Assembly: GCA_002722315.1 (NCBI GenBank)
Contig: PBLG01000014.1
Location: 1 to 50,404 of the forward strand
Source: Lysobacterales bacterium
Lineage (GTDB): Bacteria; Pseudomonadota; Gammaproteobacteria; Xanthomonadales; Wenzhouxiangellaceae
Direction of reading: 5' to 3'
Length of the DNA: 50,404 nt
Positions 1 to 13,715 of the stretch are shown piece after piece. The notes below the pieces were generated by a model. That model searched no databases and was not told the DNA's origin. It saw only the letters and a list, made by a program, of their open reading frames with translations. Made by a program: the position numbers and the translations under genes. Numbering within the stretch: the first letter of the stretch is position 1; each line of letters begins with the position of its first letter.

Positions 1-51
1 GGCTGCGCCAGCAGCCGTAGGACCGGCGGCGTCGCCCGGCAGCGTTTCTTG

Positions 52-79
52 GTTACTTCTTGGGGCGCCAAGAAGTAAC
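52..79. terminator. Perfect 12-bp inverted repeat (hairpin)
   Basis: The arms GTTACTTCTTGG (52-63) and CCAAGAAGTAAC (68-79) are perfect complements around a 4-base GGCG loop. The hairpin lies beyond the 3' end of gltB and beside the 66-bp tandem repeats. It could end transcription from either side, or be one end of a dispersed repeat element. There is no clear T tract, so the terminator reading is an inference. Confidence 0.5.
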
Positions 80-99
80 TCGCATCAGCCGGCAAAGCC

Positions 100-318
100 G
101 GCGGCGAAACCGCCTTTGACTTTGAATTGGCAATGATGCTGCTCCCAGCACCAACCATGGAGACTGGCGGCGAAACCGCTTTTGATTTTCTATGAGCCAT
201 GGCGCCGTTCGTAGCATCAGCAAATCCGGACGGCGGCGAAACGGCTTTTGAATCTGAGTGAGCCCTGATGCTGCAACCAGCATCAGCCGGATCTGTCCGG
301 TGGCGAAACGGTCTTTCG
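100..318. repeat. Four-copy 66-bp tandem repeat
   Basis: The core GGCGGCGAAACSGCTTTTGA starts at 100, 166, 232 and 299, so the period is 66, 66 and 67 bases. Copy 4 is diverged (GGTGGCGAAACGGTCTTTCG). The sequence between cores is only partly conserved; ATGATGCTG and CATCAGC words recur. Because 66 is a multiple of three, the minus strand can be read as a 76-residue frame (53-283) with a 22-residue repeat containing FRRR. I regard that frame as a by-product of the repeat rather than a gene. No other gene is seen in bases 1-337. Confidence 0.75.
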
Positions 319-337
319 CGCGGCGTGAAAAGCCCGA

Positions 338-4789
<4,452 letters not shown>

Positions 4790-4902
4790 CGACCGTACTC
4801 ATGCGTATGGACGGCTCTCTAGCATAGCGGATTCACCGCGCCGCGCGTGAGCGTTCTCGTGCGGTCACGACACGACCAGCGACAGGTGCGGCGAAGCCGC
4901 GT

Positions 4903-5439
4903 TCAGCCGCGCGCCAGTTCCATCGCGTAGATGCAGGCCGGCTTGTCTTCGCGGGTGGCGACGGTCTCGCGGGCGCTGACCGTCCGCTCGAAGTGCATGC
5001 CGAGCTTTTCGGCCACCCGTATCGATGCCGAGTTGGGTGGGTCGATGACGGCGACAACGCGCTCGAGCCCCATGTTGCGAGCGTGCGTGACGAACGGAGT
5101 GATGGCTTCCAGCGCCAGCCCCTGGCCCCAGAAGTCCTTCCAGATCCACCAGCCCAGCTCGAAATCGCCTTCGAAATCGGTCCCTTCCAGCGGCTGCATG
5201 CCGGCGACGCCGACGACCTGCATGCGCTCGGCCAGCTCGACCGCGCCGAAGCACACGCCATGATTGCGAATGTGGCGCTGCTGGCGGGCCATGAATTCGT
5301 CGATCTGATCGGCGGGCCATGCGCGCCCGGTCACGAACCGCATCATGTCGAGATCGGTGGCCATGCGTTCCAGGTCCGGGCGATCGCGCTCGCGCCATGG
5401 GCGGACGGTGAGTCTGGGCGTGGGAAAAAAGAAGGCCAT
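4903..5439 (-). CDS. GNAT family N-acetyltransferase (RimJ/RimL-like)
   Basis: A 178-residue acetyltransferase of the RimJ/RimL type. It opens with TPRLTVRPWRERDRP, the usual first strand and helix. It has the acetyl-CoA loop as WGQGLALEA (the Q/RxxGxG/A position) and ends with NSASIRVAEKLGMHFE, the typical C-terminal helix of this group. The substrate cannot be told; relatives acetylate ribosomal protein N-termini, amino acids or small amines. I chose the ATG at 5439 because the frame upstream of it (GTG at 5487) adds 16 residues unlike the family. It is divergent from the kinase gene at 5622 and 113 bases upstream of gltB on the same strand. Confidence 0.88.
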   Translation of the reverse strand: MAFFFPTPRLTVRPWRERDRPDLERMATDLDMMRFVTGRAWPADQIDEFMARQQRHIRNHGVCFGAVELAERMQVVGVAGMQPLEGTDFEGDFELGWWIWKDFWGQGLALEAITPFVTHARNMGLERVVAVIDPPNSASIRVAEKLGMHFERTVSARETVATREDKPACIYAMELARG

Positions 5440-5621
5440 GGACTGATTATGAATCAGAAAATGCCGATTCGCTTGCGTCCCGGGCACGCATCCACGACTG
5501 CATCCGGCCGGGGGGGGTCGATTCGGGCGATCGATCGGCGTAGAATTCTCCGGACGCGGCCGTTTCGAAGGCTACCGCAAACAGGATCCCGCCCGACGCG
5601 CGGCGGGGGAGCGCTTGACCC

Positions 5622-7778
5622 ATGAGCAAGTACATCGGCAACTACGAAATCGTCTCCGAACTCGGTCGGGGCGGCATGGGCGTGGTCTACAAGGCGCGCG
5701 AGGAGAGCCTGCAGAGGTTCGTGGCGATCAAGATGCTGGGCAACCAGCTGGTCGACAACGAATCGGTCGCGCTTCGTTTCATGCGCGAGGCGCGCGCCGT
5801 GGCCGACCTCAATCATCCGAACCTGGTCCAGGTGTTCCGCGTCGATCGGCACGAGGAGCAGCCGTATTTCGTCATGGAATACGTCGAGGGCGAGTCGCTC
5901 AAGCGCCTGATTCAGCGTGAAGACAAGATGCAGCCGCTGCGGGCCTTGCAGATCCTCAAGGAAGTTGCGGCTGGCCTTGCTGCGGCGCACGACAAGGGCG
6001 TGGTGCACCGCGACATCAAGCCCGAAAACATCATGCTGACGAAGTACGGCGGCGTGAAAGTGGTGGACTTCGGGATCGCGCGCGTCGAAGAGCCGGGGAC
6101 CCGCCTGACCACCACCGGCATCGGTCTCGGCACCCCGAGCTATCTTTCGCCCGAGGTCTGCCTGTCGCAGGACGTCGACCAGCGATCGGACATCTTCTCG
6201 CTGGGCGTGGTCCTTTTCGAAATGCTCACCGGGGACACGCCGTTCAAGTCCGACAGTCCGTTCGAGCTCATGACCAAGGTGGTCGAAGCCCGGATCCCGG
6301 ATATCAAGGCACTCAATCCCAACGTCGACGACGGCGTAAAGCAGATCCTGGCGAAGATGATCGCCAAGCGGCCGAAGCTCCGGTACCAGAACTGCAACGA
6401 GCTGATCAGCGATATCGAGGATTACCGGGCCGGGCGGGTGCCGCGCTGGGCCAGGAGCATGCCGCTGGACAACGAGCCCGTCGACGCGCCTTCCGAGCAG
6501 GCCGAGAGCGCCGGAGACGACGAGGGACCGGCGGTGGTCGAGTCGAGCGACGCGGCCACGACGCCCATCCCTGCGTCAGAATCCGCGTCGACTGACGCTC
6601 CCCCGTCCGAGCCCACCGTTGCGCTGGACCCCGAACCTGAGCGCGGCCGCGGTGGCATCGGCCGCGGCCTGGTGCTTGCGGCAGTGTTGCTGCTGCTCGC
6701 AGGCGGCGCGATCGCGGGTTCGTGGTACCTGGTGGCCGGGCCGGACCGGTCGATGCTGGCGATGTTCGACCCGACACCCGATGCCGCAGGGGATGCGAAC
6801 GACCCTGCATCGAACTCGCCTGTAGAGGTTCGCGACGATGTTCCGCCGCAGGTCGACAGCGGCCAGATCCAGATGACCAGCGGCGATCCGGGCGCACCGT
6901 TGCCGGCCGACGAAGCGGCGCCGGAACCGCAGCGGGCCGCGGTAGAAACGGAAATGCCCGCCGACCCGGATGCCGGATTCCGGTTTGCGGTCGACGGGGT
7001 CCAGGACGACCCGGCTGCCGAAGACGATGGCCCTGCCGAGGCCGACGTCACCGCCGATACGTCGAACGTTTCCGCGAGCGCCGACTCGGGGGCCGGTTTC
7101 CGGATCGAGGTGGCCGAACCCGCCGTGGTCGACGAGGCGCCGGCTGGTGCAGATTCGTCGTCTCCCGTTGTCGCCGTGGCGGACGCCGGGCCGGCAGCCG
7201 GCGCGGACGACGACGAAGCTGCGGCACGGGCCCTGGTCGAGCCGGGCGAGTCTTCGGGTGAACCGCTGGCCTCGGTGACGCCGACGCGCGCCGCGCGCAC
7301 GGAGCCGGCCGCGGCGGCGGCAATCAATTCCAGGGTGGCGGTAATCGCCGTGGGCGACCCGGCGGTGGCGCGCGTGGTCGCGCGCGAAGTCAAGCAGGCG
7401 CTGCGCGACGCGTCGTTCGACGTGATGGACGAACAGATGATCGAAGGCCTGGTCTACGCCGAGAGCCTGGCCGGCGTCGCCCGCACCGCCCAGGACGCCG
7501 GGGCCGGCGTGCTGGTCTATGCCGACGTCGTGCCTGTCGGCGAACGCGACTTGCTGTACTACGGTCGTCGCGACCTCCAGTACCTGGCCAGCCTCGAGGT
7601 GCGTGTTCTGGACCTGAATTCGAGCCGGAACCTCGGTCCGGCGACCGCCGAGAAGCTCGAATACGTCGCGCTGACCGCGGAACAGAAAGCGCGCCGGGCT
7701 GCCGTGCCGGTGGCTCGCAACGTGGTCAACCGGCTGCGCGCCTGGCGGGTCATGCGCGCCGGCGACGGCCAGGGCTGA
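5622..7778 (+). CDS. Membrane-anchored Ser/Thr protein kinase
   Basis: A 718-residue PknB-type kinase. The N-terminal catalytic domain (about 8-270) is complete: GRGGMG loop at 15-20, Lys37, HRD at 129-131, DFG at 149-151, and SPE after the activation loop. A low-complexity Ala/Asp/Glu/Pro linker (about 275-340) leads to one membrane helix (about 347-369). A second disordered stretch follows, with two GFRF/GFRIEV-like repeats. The C-terminal domain (about 565-710, SRVAVIAVGDP onward) resembles periplasmic domains that handle Rossmann-like or FlgO-like folds, but I cannot name it. The kinase should face the cytoplasm with the C-terminal sensor outside. The purine-rich GGGGGAG upstream of the ATG is a plausible ribosome site. 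The next gene (FHA-EAL) converges on it with a 21-base gap. Confidence 0.93.
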   Translation: MSKYIGNYEIVSELGRGGMGVVYKAREESLQRFVAIKMLGNQLVDNESVALRFMREARAVADLNHPNLVQVFRVDRHEEQPYFVMEYVEGESLKRLIQREDKMQPLRALQILKEVAAGLAAAHDKGVVHRDIKPENIMLTKYGGVKVVDFGIARVEEPGTRLTTTGIGLGTPSYLSPEVCLSQDVDQRSDIFSLGVVLFEMLTGDTPFKSDSPFELMTKVVEARIPDIKALNPNVDDGVKQILAKMIAKRPKLRYQNCNELISDIEDYRAGRVPRWARSMPLDNEPVDAPSEQAESAGDDEGPAVVESSDAATTPIPASESASTDAPPSEPTVALDPEPERGRGGIGRGLVLAAVLLLLAGGAIAGSWYLVAGPDRSMLAMFDPTPDAAGDANDPASNSPVEVRDDVPPQVDSGQIQMTSGDPGAPLPADEAAPEPQRAAVETEMPADPDAGFRFAVDGVQDDPAAEDDGPAEADVTADTSNVSASADSGAGFRIEVAEPAVVDEAPAGADSSSPVVAVADAGPAAGADDDEAAARALVEPGESSGEPLASVTPTRAARTEPAAAAAINSRVAVIAVGDPAVARVVAREVKQALRDASFDVMDEQMIEGLVYAESLAGVARTAQDAGAGVLVYADVVPVGERDLLYYGRRDLQYLASLEVRVLDLNSSRNLGPATAEKLEYVALTAEQKARRAAVPVARNVVNRLRAWRVMRAGDGQG

Positions 7779-7799
7779 GCCTGCCCGGCGAGTGCCCGG

Positions 7800-8882
7800 T
7801 CAGATCGGTTCGGGTCTGCCGAACAGGAATCCCTGGAACAGGTCGATGCCTATCGTCGCGCAGGCGCGCGCCGTGGGCTCGTCCTCTATGCCTTCGGCCA
7901 GCGTGCGCACGCCCATGTCGCGAATCATCGAGTTGAGCGTTGCCAGCAGCCGGTACCTCGCCGAGTCGGGCTCGCCGACCCCGCGCACCAGCGCGATGTC
8001 GAATTTCAGGAAATCAGGCGGCACTTCCACCAGTTCCAGCAACCGCGCCTGGCCGGCCCCGAAGTCGTCGTAGGCCAGCCGGATGTTCATTGCGCGCAGG
8101 GCCGTGCCTATATCGGCCATCACGCCCAGGTCGGTGACCGCCGCTTCGTGGACTTCGAACACCAGGTCCAGCGAAGGGTGCCGGGCGCGCAGCGATTCGA
8201 GTTCGGCCACCAGCTGGTCCGGTGCCCGACACTCGGCCGGATGGGTATTGAAAAACAGCGGCGCGGTCATGCCGGCGCGCTCGGCGGCCTCGAATCCCTT
8301 GCGGCGCATCAGCTGGCTCAGTCGGATCTCGGCGTCCAGCGCACGGGCCAGCGCAAACAATTCGCCGGGCCCGGCGTCGAGCGTCGGGTGGCTGCCGCGG
8401 CCCAGCAATTCATGCCCGAACGGCACGCCCTGGTTGTCGGTAATCAACTGGCGATAGCCGACGACGAGTCCCCGGTCCAGGAGTTCGTTGAACTCCCGCA
8501 CCATCGTCGGGAATTCGTGCGGCAGCGTACCCAGCCCGATCTGGGTCATCTCGTCGTGCGCCGGGGCCGCTTCGGCCTGTTCCTCCACCAGCCGCATCTC
8601 CTGGTCGCCGACGTGGATGACGTCGCCGCTGATGATCCGGGCCGATGCCTCCAGGCGCCGGCCGTTGACGAACGTTCCGTTGGTGCTGCCGAGGTCCGCT
8701 ATGACCAGGTAGCCGTACTCGTCGCGCCGGATCTCGGCGTGCACGCGCGAAATGCGGGCGACGTTGAGCTGCACCGCGCAACCGGGCTGGCGCCCGATCC
8801 GGGCCGGAAATTCCGTCAGTTCGAAGCGTTTGGGTGCAGTTCGCGCTCCGGTGAAACACTCCAGGTACGCTTGCCTTGGCAT
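7800..8882 (-). CDS. FHA domain-EAL domain fusion protein
   Basis: A 360-residue soluble signalling protein. The FHA domain (about 25-95) has all the phosphothreonine-binding residues: GR at 30-31, SxxH at 45-48 and NG at 68-69. The EAL domain (about 125-355) would cleave cyclic di-GMP. Its signature reads GHELLGRG, so the catalytic Glu is kept but the motif is ELL instead of EAL. The other metal and catalytic positions are recognisable (FFNTHP, FEVHE, YDDFGAG, LKFD, AEGIED and FQGFLFGRP). Activity is therefore plausible but not certain. The gene is convergent with a Ser/Thr kinase gene, which suggests that its FHA domain may read that kinase's phosphorylation. This link is inferred from gene position only. 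Confidence 0.92.
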   Translation of the reverse strand: MPRQAYLECFTGARTAPKRFELTEFPARIGRQPGCAVQLNVARISRVHAEIRRDEYGYLVIADLGSTNGTFVNGRRLEASARIISGDVIHVGDQEMRLVEEQAEAAPAHDEMTQIGLGTLPHEFPTMVREFNELLDRGLVVGYRQLITDNQGVPFGHELLGRGSHPTLDAGPGELFALARALDAEIRLSQLMRRKGFEAAERAGMTAPLFFNTHPAECRAPDQLVAELESLRARHPSLDLVFEVHEAAVTDLGVMADIGTALRAMNIRLAYDDFGAGQARLLELVEVPPDFLKFDIALVRGVGEPDSARYRLLATLNSMIRDMGVRTLAEGIEDEPTARACATIGIDLFQGFLFGRPEPI

Positions 8883-9123
8883 GACCTTGTCTCCCTGAAG
8901 ACGGCGGTTGGCAGCCGGCGTCCGGACGCACTGTTCGAAGAAAATAGCACAACGCGAACCCGCCGGATTCGCCGGCAGAGGATTCGGTGGCGAAAAGCAC
9001 CGTTTCGACCCACAGGGCGATCGGGCAGGCGTAACATAAGAGATGGTTCATACAAGCCTTGCCCGCGATCGCCGTGTCTTTGCCCTCTGCAACCAACGGT
9101 TGATTCCACAAGGAGGTTCTGCC

Positions 9124-11124
9124 ATGACCAGCTTCCGTCGCCAACGTGAGGACATGGTCCAACGCCAGCTCGTCGAGCGCGGCATCGAGGACCCGCGCGT
9201 GCTCGACGCCATGCGCACGGTGCCGCGCGAGCGATTCGTGCCGGAAACCTATCGCGAGTTGAGCTACCGCGATGGACCGCTTCCGATCGAGCAGGGCCAG
9301 ACGATCTCGCAGCCGTATATCGTCGCGTTGATGGTCGAGGCGCTGCGGCTCGAAGAGGGCGATCGGATCCTGGAGGTGGGGGCCGGTTCGGGATACGCCG
9401 CCGCGATCCTGAGCCGAATGGCGGAGAGCGTTCACGCGATTGAATACCACGACGAACTCGCCGCGCTGGCGCGCGAGCGACTCAGTGCGCTCGGATACGA
9501 CAACGTCGAGGTTCGCCAGGGTGACGGCACGCGCGGCTGGCCGGTGTACGCGCCTTTCGATGCGATCCTGGTATCGGCCGGCGGCCCGGACGTGCCGCCC
9601 ACGTTGCTCGAGCAACTTGCCGTAGGCGGACGAATGGTCATTCCCGTCGGTGACCGGACGCGTAGCCAGGAGCTGCTGCGGATAACCAAGCTCGATCAGC
9701 ACGAATACAGCCAGGATTCACTGGGTCGAGTGCAGTTCGTGCCGCTGGTCGGAAGCGAGGGCTGGCAGGCCGGCGCGCCGGAGCATCCGGCACCCCCGAC
9801 CGGCCCCCGGTTTTCGATCAAGCGGCAGCACCTGGCGCGCCGGATCGGTGAAGCGTGCGAGCCGTTCGACGATATCGAATCGGCCGACATCGACAGACTC
9901 ATCGATCGTATCGGCTCGGCCCGTGTCGTGCTGATCGGCGAGGCCAGCCACGGCACGTCGGAGTTTTACCGGATGCGCGCCGAGATCACCCGCGCGCTGA
10001 TCGAAAGGGCCGGCTTTACCGTGCTGGGCATCGAGGCCGACTGGCCGGACACCAGCATGCTGGACCGTTGGGTTCGCGGCTGGGACGGTCCCGGCCTGGC
10101 CGAGCCCCCGTTTTCCCGCTTTCCGCAGTGGATGTGGCGCAATCGCGAAATGCTGGCGTTCATCGACTGGCTGCGCGCGCACAACGGCAGGCAGGACAGG
10201 GCCGAAGGCATGACCAGCGTGCACGGGCTGGATCTCTACAGCCTCTACAACTCGATCTATACCGTGCTCGAATACCTGGAGCGCGTCGATCCGGCGGCGG
10301 CCGAGCGCGCGCGCCAGCGCTACAGCTGTTTTTCGCCATGGGAAAAGGAACCGGCGACGTATGGTCGAGCTACTGTCTCCGGAGAGCGCGAAGACTGCGA
10401 AGACGAAGTCGTCGCCACCCTGATGGAGCTGTTGCAGCGGCGCCTGCAATATCGCGCCGCCGACGGCGAGGCGATGTTCGACACCGAGCAGAACGCGCGC
10501 GTGGTGCAGAGCGCCGAGCGCTATTACCGGATCATGTATTACGGCTCGCGGGAATCCTGGAACCTGCGCGATCGGCACATGTTCAGCACGCTGCGGTCGG
10601 TGATGCGCCACCGCGGCGACGGCGCGCGCGCGGTGGTCTGGGCGCACAACAGCCACATTGGCGATGCGACTGCCACCGAGATGGGCATGCGCGGCGAGAT
10701 CAACATCGGTCAGCTGGCGCGCGAGACGGTGGGCGACGATGCCTACCTGGTGGGTTTCGGGACCGACCACGGCACGGTGGCCGCGGCATCGAACTGGGAC
10801 GAACCCATGCAGGTCATGCGCGTCCGGCCCTCGCATGCCGAGAGTTACGAGCGGATCTTTCACCAGGTCGACCATCCGAGGTTCACGCTCCCGCTCAGTC
10901 GCGGCGATTCGGCGGAGCTCAGGCACGATCTGGCGACGCCGCGTCTCGAACGCGCCATCGGAGTGATCTACCGCCCGGAAACAGAGCGAATAAGCCACTA
11001 CTTCGAATCGGTGCTGACCAAGCAGTTCGACGAGTACATCTGGTTCGACGAGACCACGGCGGTCCAGCCGCTGGACGGGCGCGACAACGAATCACTGGCC
11101 GACGACCACCCGCTCAAGACCTGA
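9124..11124 (+). CDS. Protein-L-isoaspartate methyltransferase / erythromycin-esterase fusion
   Basis: A 666-residue two-domain protein. Residues 1-215 are a PCMT, which methylates isoaspartyl residues of damaged proteins using S-adenosylmethionine. Evidence includes the N-terminal RERFVPETYRELSYRD and GQTISQPYIVALM segments and motif I LEVGAGSGYAAAIL near residue 84. Residues about 230-655 are an erythromycin-esterase-like hydrolase (LIGEASHGTSEFYRMRAEIT, WAHNSHIGDA), a family whose members open macrolide lactones, though most chromosomal members have unknown substrates. The ATG at 9124 is preceded by AAGGAGG, so the frame from 9043 is too long. No frameshift or stop separates the halves; this is a true fusion. 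Confidence 0.9.
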   Translation: MTSFRRQREDMVQRQLVERGIEDPRVLDAMRTVPRERFVPETYRELSYRDGPLPIEQGQTISQPYIVALMVEALRLEEGDRILEVGAGSGYAAAILSRMAESVHAIEYHDELAALARERLSALGYDNVEVRQGDGTRGWPVYAPFDAILVSAGGPDVPPTLLEQLAVGGRMVIPVGDRTRSQELLRITKLDQHEYSQDSLGRVQFVPLVGSEGWQAGAPEHPAPPTGPRFSIKRQHLARRIGEACEPFDDIESADIDRLIDRIGSARVVLIGEASHGTSEFYRMRAEITRALIERAGFTVLGIEADWPDTSMLDRWVRGWDGPGLAEPPFSRFPQWMWRNREMLAFIDWLRAHNGRQDRAEGMTSVHGLDLYSLYNSIYTVLEYLERVDPAAAERARQRYSCFSPWEKEPATYGRATVSGEREDCEDEVVATLMELLQRRLQYRAADGEAMFDTEQNARVVQSAERYYRIMYYGSRESWNLRDRHMFSTLRSVMRHRGDGARAVVWAHNSHIGDATATEMGMRGEINIGQLARETVGDDAYLVGFGTDHGTVAAASNWDEPMQVMRVRPSHAESYERIFHQVDHPRFTLPLSRGDSAELRHDLATPRLERAIGVIYRPETERISHYFESVLTKQFDEYIWFDETTAVQPLDGRDNESLADDHPLKT

Positions 11125-11173
11125 GCAAGACGTCGAAGATGGGCCCGTCCGGTCGGAGCCAACGCGATCAGGC

Positions 11174-11202
11174 GTGCGGGCCCGTCTCGGACAGGCCCGC
11201 AC
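11174..11202. terminator. GC-rich hairpin between convergent genes
   Basis: GTGCGGGCC (11174-11182) pairs perfectly with GGCCCGCAC (11194-11202) across an 11-base loop. It lies in the 87-base gap between the 3' ends of the methyltransferase fusion and the M36 protease. This fits a bidirectional terminator, although neither side has a clear T tract. Confidence 0.45.
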
Positions 11203-11211
11203 CAAGTAGTT

Positions 11212-13461
11212 TCAGCGCGCGGTCACGCTCTCGAAACCGTCGGCGAACATCGGGCCGCCGCATGCCGGTGGCGCCTCGAAGCCGTTGGTCACGGCCAGCG
11301 TGGTTGCGCTGCCGCCGTCGTCGGCATCGGTGCCCATGCCCCGTCGCGCGAACGCGTTCCAGATCTCGCACTGGTTGGCGCCGGCGTTGTTGACGACGTC
11401 GGCCTGCAGGATCGCATCGCGGGCGTCGAGAAAGGTCGGGCCGCAGGTCTGAAGCTTGAGCCCGTCGATGACCAGCTGCAGCGCGATGTGGTTGCCGCCG
11501 TTGCCGCCGATGAAGTCCGGGTCGAATCCGTGTTTCTCGACCAGGTTGAGATACATGTCCCACAGGGCCGAGGCGAACACCGTGCCGACGCCGTGCGGGA
11601 TGCTGACGCCGTTGACGCTTTCGTAGACCAGCGGGTTGGCCGTCATGTCGCGAGTGTAGGGCGCGGGCCGGATGCCGGCGCCGGGTATGTTCTCGGCGAA
11701 GATCACGTAGCTGCCCACGCCCCTGACCTTGTCCAGCGAGTCGCTCGCCTTGGCCGTGAGCCACAGGCCGAGAAAGTCGCTCCAGCCTTCGCCGGCCTGC
11801 TGGTCGCCGAACAGGCAGGAAGAATTGGACGGACCGCCGGTCAGCCGGATGGACAGTCCGTGGCCGTACTCGTGGGCGATGATGCCGGCGTCCAGATCGC
11901 TGTCGCGATCGAGCGCGGGATCGGAATCGTCGAACAGGCTGCCGCTTGCGGGCAAACCCGATACCACCGCGTCGCCGTCGATATTTCCGATCATTACCGC
12001 CGGGATCGTTACGGAACCGCCGTCCGCGCCGCCGCCCATGGCGATGGTGGCGTTGCTTCCGGTATTGTTGATGACGATCACGGCGATCGCGCCGGCGGTC
12101 TGGGCGTTGAGCGCCTTGAGGCCGAATTCGCAGCCGCCGCGCCGAACCAGGGCAATGTTGCCGGCGGTGAAACCCTGCAGCGCCGCGCAGCCCTGCTCGG
12201 GCGCGCCGGAGCCGTCACCGACCAGTTCCAGCCCGGTGGTGGTGCCGGTAACCGGGACCGCGCCGCCGAAGCTGGCACGGCGCACCAGGTAGTCACCGGC
12301 CGCCGTCGACGGCGCGTCCACCCGCAGGGTCCCCGGGTCGGGCGCCTGCCAGACGAACATCTGCATGCGTCCCGGAATGCCGTCCGGCGGCGTCGCGAAA
12401 TTGGCGTTGTTGGTGCCCGACCCGTCCTGGGCGTCGGCGATCACCGGGTCGCCGCCGTTACCGCCAGTGCCGAAATTGTCGAACTGAAAGTTTCCGGCAG
12501 GCTCGTCGAATCCGAAATGCCAGAGCAAGTCGTGCACCAGGTTGTTCCAGTAGAAAAGGTTCGTGGTGGCGAATGCGAGGTACTGCGCAGGCGCCTGGGT
12601 GTCGAGGTCCAACGGGAAGTCGAAGATCAGAGAGGCTCCGCCGTCCGGGCGGCTTCCACCCGCGTTGTCGCCGTTGGCGTCGTCCTGCGCCAGGACGTTG
12701 TTGCCCCGGGTATCGGTGAAGCTGCTGCTGCCGTCGTCGTGCCATCCAAGCGGTGACGCCGAGGGGTCGGCGGGATCCGAAACAACTGTAGTCGCGCCTT
12801 CGGCCGGGCTTTCCAGCGGTTCGGCGAACACCTTGTAGCTTGCCTCCTGGGTCCAGTTGATCGCCTGGACCAGTTCACCGCTGCGTGCGTCCATCAATGC
12901 ATGCATCCAGTCGCTTCCGACGCGTTCCTCCACCGATATTTCCCATACCAACCTGAGACCGCCCTCGGGCATCGCGTACCAGGCCAGGTTCGCAGGAATC
13001 TCGCGGCGCGCCAGGTCACCGCCGGAAAAGGTCAGCACCTGGTCGCTCTCGCGTCGAACAAGCTGGGGCTGGACCTTCACGTCGATGCCGCGACTCGTCG
13101 CGTAGGCGCCGATGGCGGCCAGCGCATCGATGGTCGGCGTCCGCTCCGGCAACCGTTCGAAATCCACGTTCGCCATCCGGCTGTGCAGGCCGATGACCTT
13201 GCCGCTCTTGTCGATATTGACGTTTGCGACACCGTTGACCACGGGCAGACCGTCGATGAACTGGCGCAGCCAGACGTGATGAACGCCGTTGTGGCGCGAG
13301 GCATAGCTGTCGGTAATCCGGACGTCGCCGATGTCGAGTTCATCGAGACCGATGCGTTCCCGTGCGTCGTCGAGTGCGCCGAGCGCGATCGCCTCAAATT
13401 CCGTTGCCTGGACGCTCACCGCCGCCAGCGCGAGCCACGCTGCAAGACCAATCCGTTTCAT
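11212..13461 (-). CDS. Secreted M36 (fungalysin-type) metalloprotease with PA insert
   Basis: A 749-residue exported zinc protease. The signal peptide is MKRIGLAAWLALAAVSVQA, with likely cleavage before TEFEA. An FTP-like propeptide region follows (about 40-190). The catalytic zinc site is HEYGH at about 530-534, and the third ligand is in GEGWSDF about 25 residues later. A protease-associated (PA) domain is inserted before the zinc helix (about 385-490; GCAALQGFTAGNIALVRRGG). The protein ends with FADGFESVTAR, a short tail seen on many exported proteins of Wenzhouxiangella and relatives, probably a sorting or processing signal. I placed the start at ATG 13461 because the signal peptide begins there. 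It probably degrades extracellular protein for nutrition. Confidence 0.93.
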   Translation of the reverse strand: MKRIGLAAWLALAAVSVQATEFEAIALGALDDARERIGLDELDIGDVRITDSYASRHNGVHHVWLRQFIDGLPVVNGVANVNIDKSGKVIGLHSRMANVDFERLPERTPTIDALAAIGAYATSRGIDVKVQPQLVRRESDQVLTFSGGDLARREIPANLAWYAMPEGGLRLVWEISVEERVGSDWMHALMDARSGELVQAINWTQEASYKVFAEPLESPAEGATTVVSDPADPSASPLGWHDDGSSSFTDTRGNNVLAQDDANGDNAGGSRPDGGASLIFDFPLDLDTQAPAQYLAFATTNLFYWNNLVHDLLWHFGFDEPAGNFQFDNFGTGGNGGDPVIADAQDGSGTNNANFATPPDGIPGRMQMFVWQAPDPGTLRVDAPSTAAGDYLVRRASFGGAVPVTGTTTGLELVGDGSGAPEQGCAALQGFTAGNIALVRRGGCEFGLKALNAQTAGAIAVIVINNTGSNATIAMGGGADGGSVTIPAVMIGNIDGDAVVSGLPASGSLFDDSDPALDRDSDLDAGIIAHEYGHGLSIRLTGGPSNSSCLFGDQQAGEGWSDFLGLWLTAKASDSLDKVRGVGSYVIFAENIPGAGIRPAPYTRDMTANPLVYESVNGVSIPHGVGTVFASALWDMYLNLVEKHGFDPDFIGGNGGNHIALQLVIDGLKLQTCGPTFLDARDAILQADVVNNAGANQCEIWNAFARRGMGTDADDGGSATTLAVTNGFEAPPACGGPMFADGFESVTAR

Positions 13462-13715
13462 CGGGAATATTCCTTTGTCGTTGTTCTTCTTGAAGGGCCG
13501 GTTTGCCGGATCGGCCGCCGGAAGCGGATTGTTGCACATTGATTGTCAGGAATCCAATCGTTCCAGAATGATTCTCCCGGTGTTGCGTGCCTTGCCGGCG
13601 CGCCTCGAGACCGGCCGAGTCCACCCGGGGGGCGCGTTCGGGCTGGTGATCGAGCGAACCTTCGTGATAAGTTGTTCCGAGTGGGGTCACAACGAGCCGG
13701 GTAGCGGATGGATTC

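Noticed and set aside
53..283. 76-residue minus-strand frame with a 22-residue repeat
   Set aside because: It is wholly explained by the 66-bp tandem repeat, lacks a ribosome site and has no domain.
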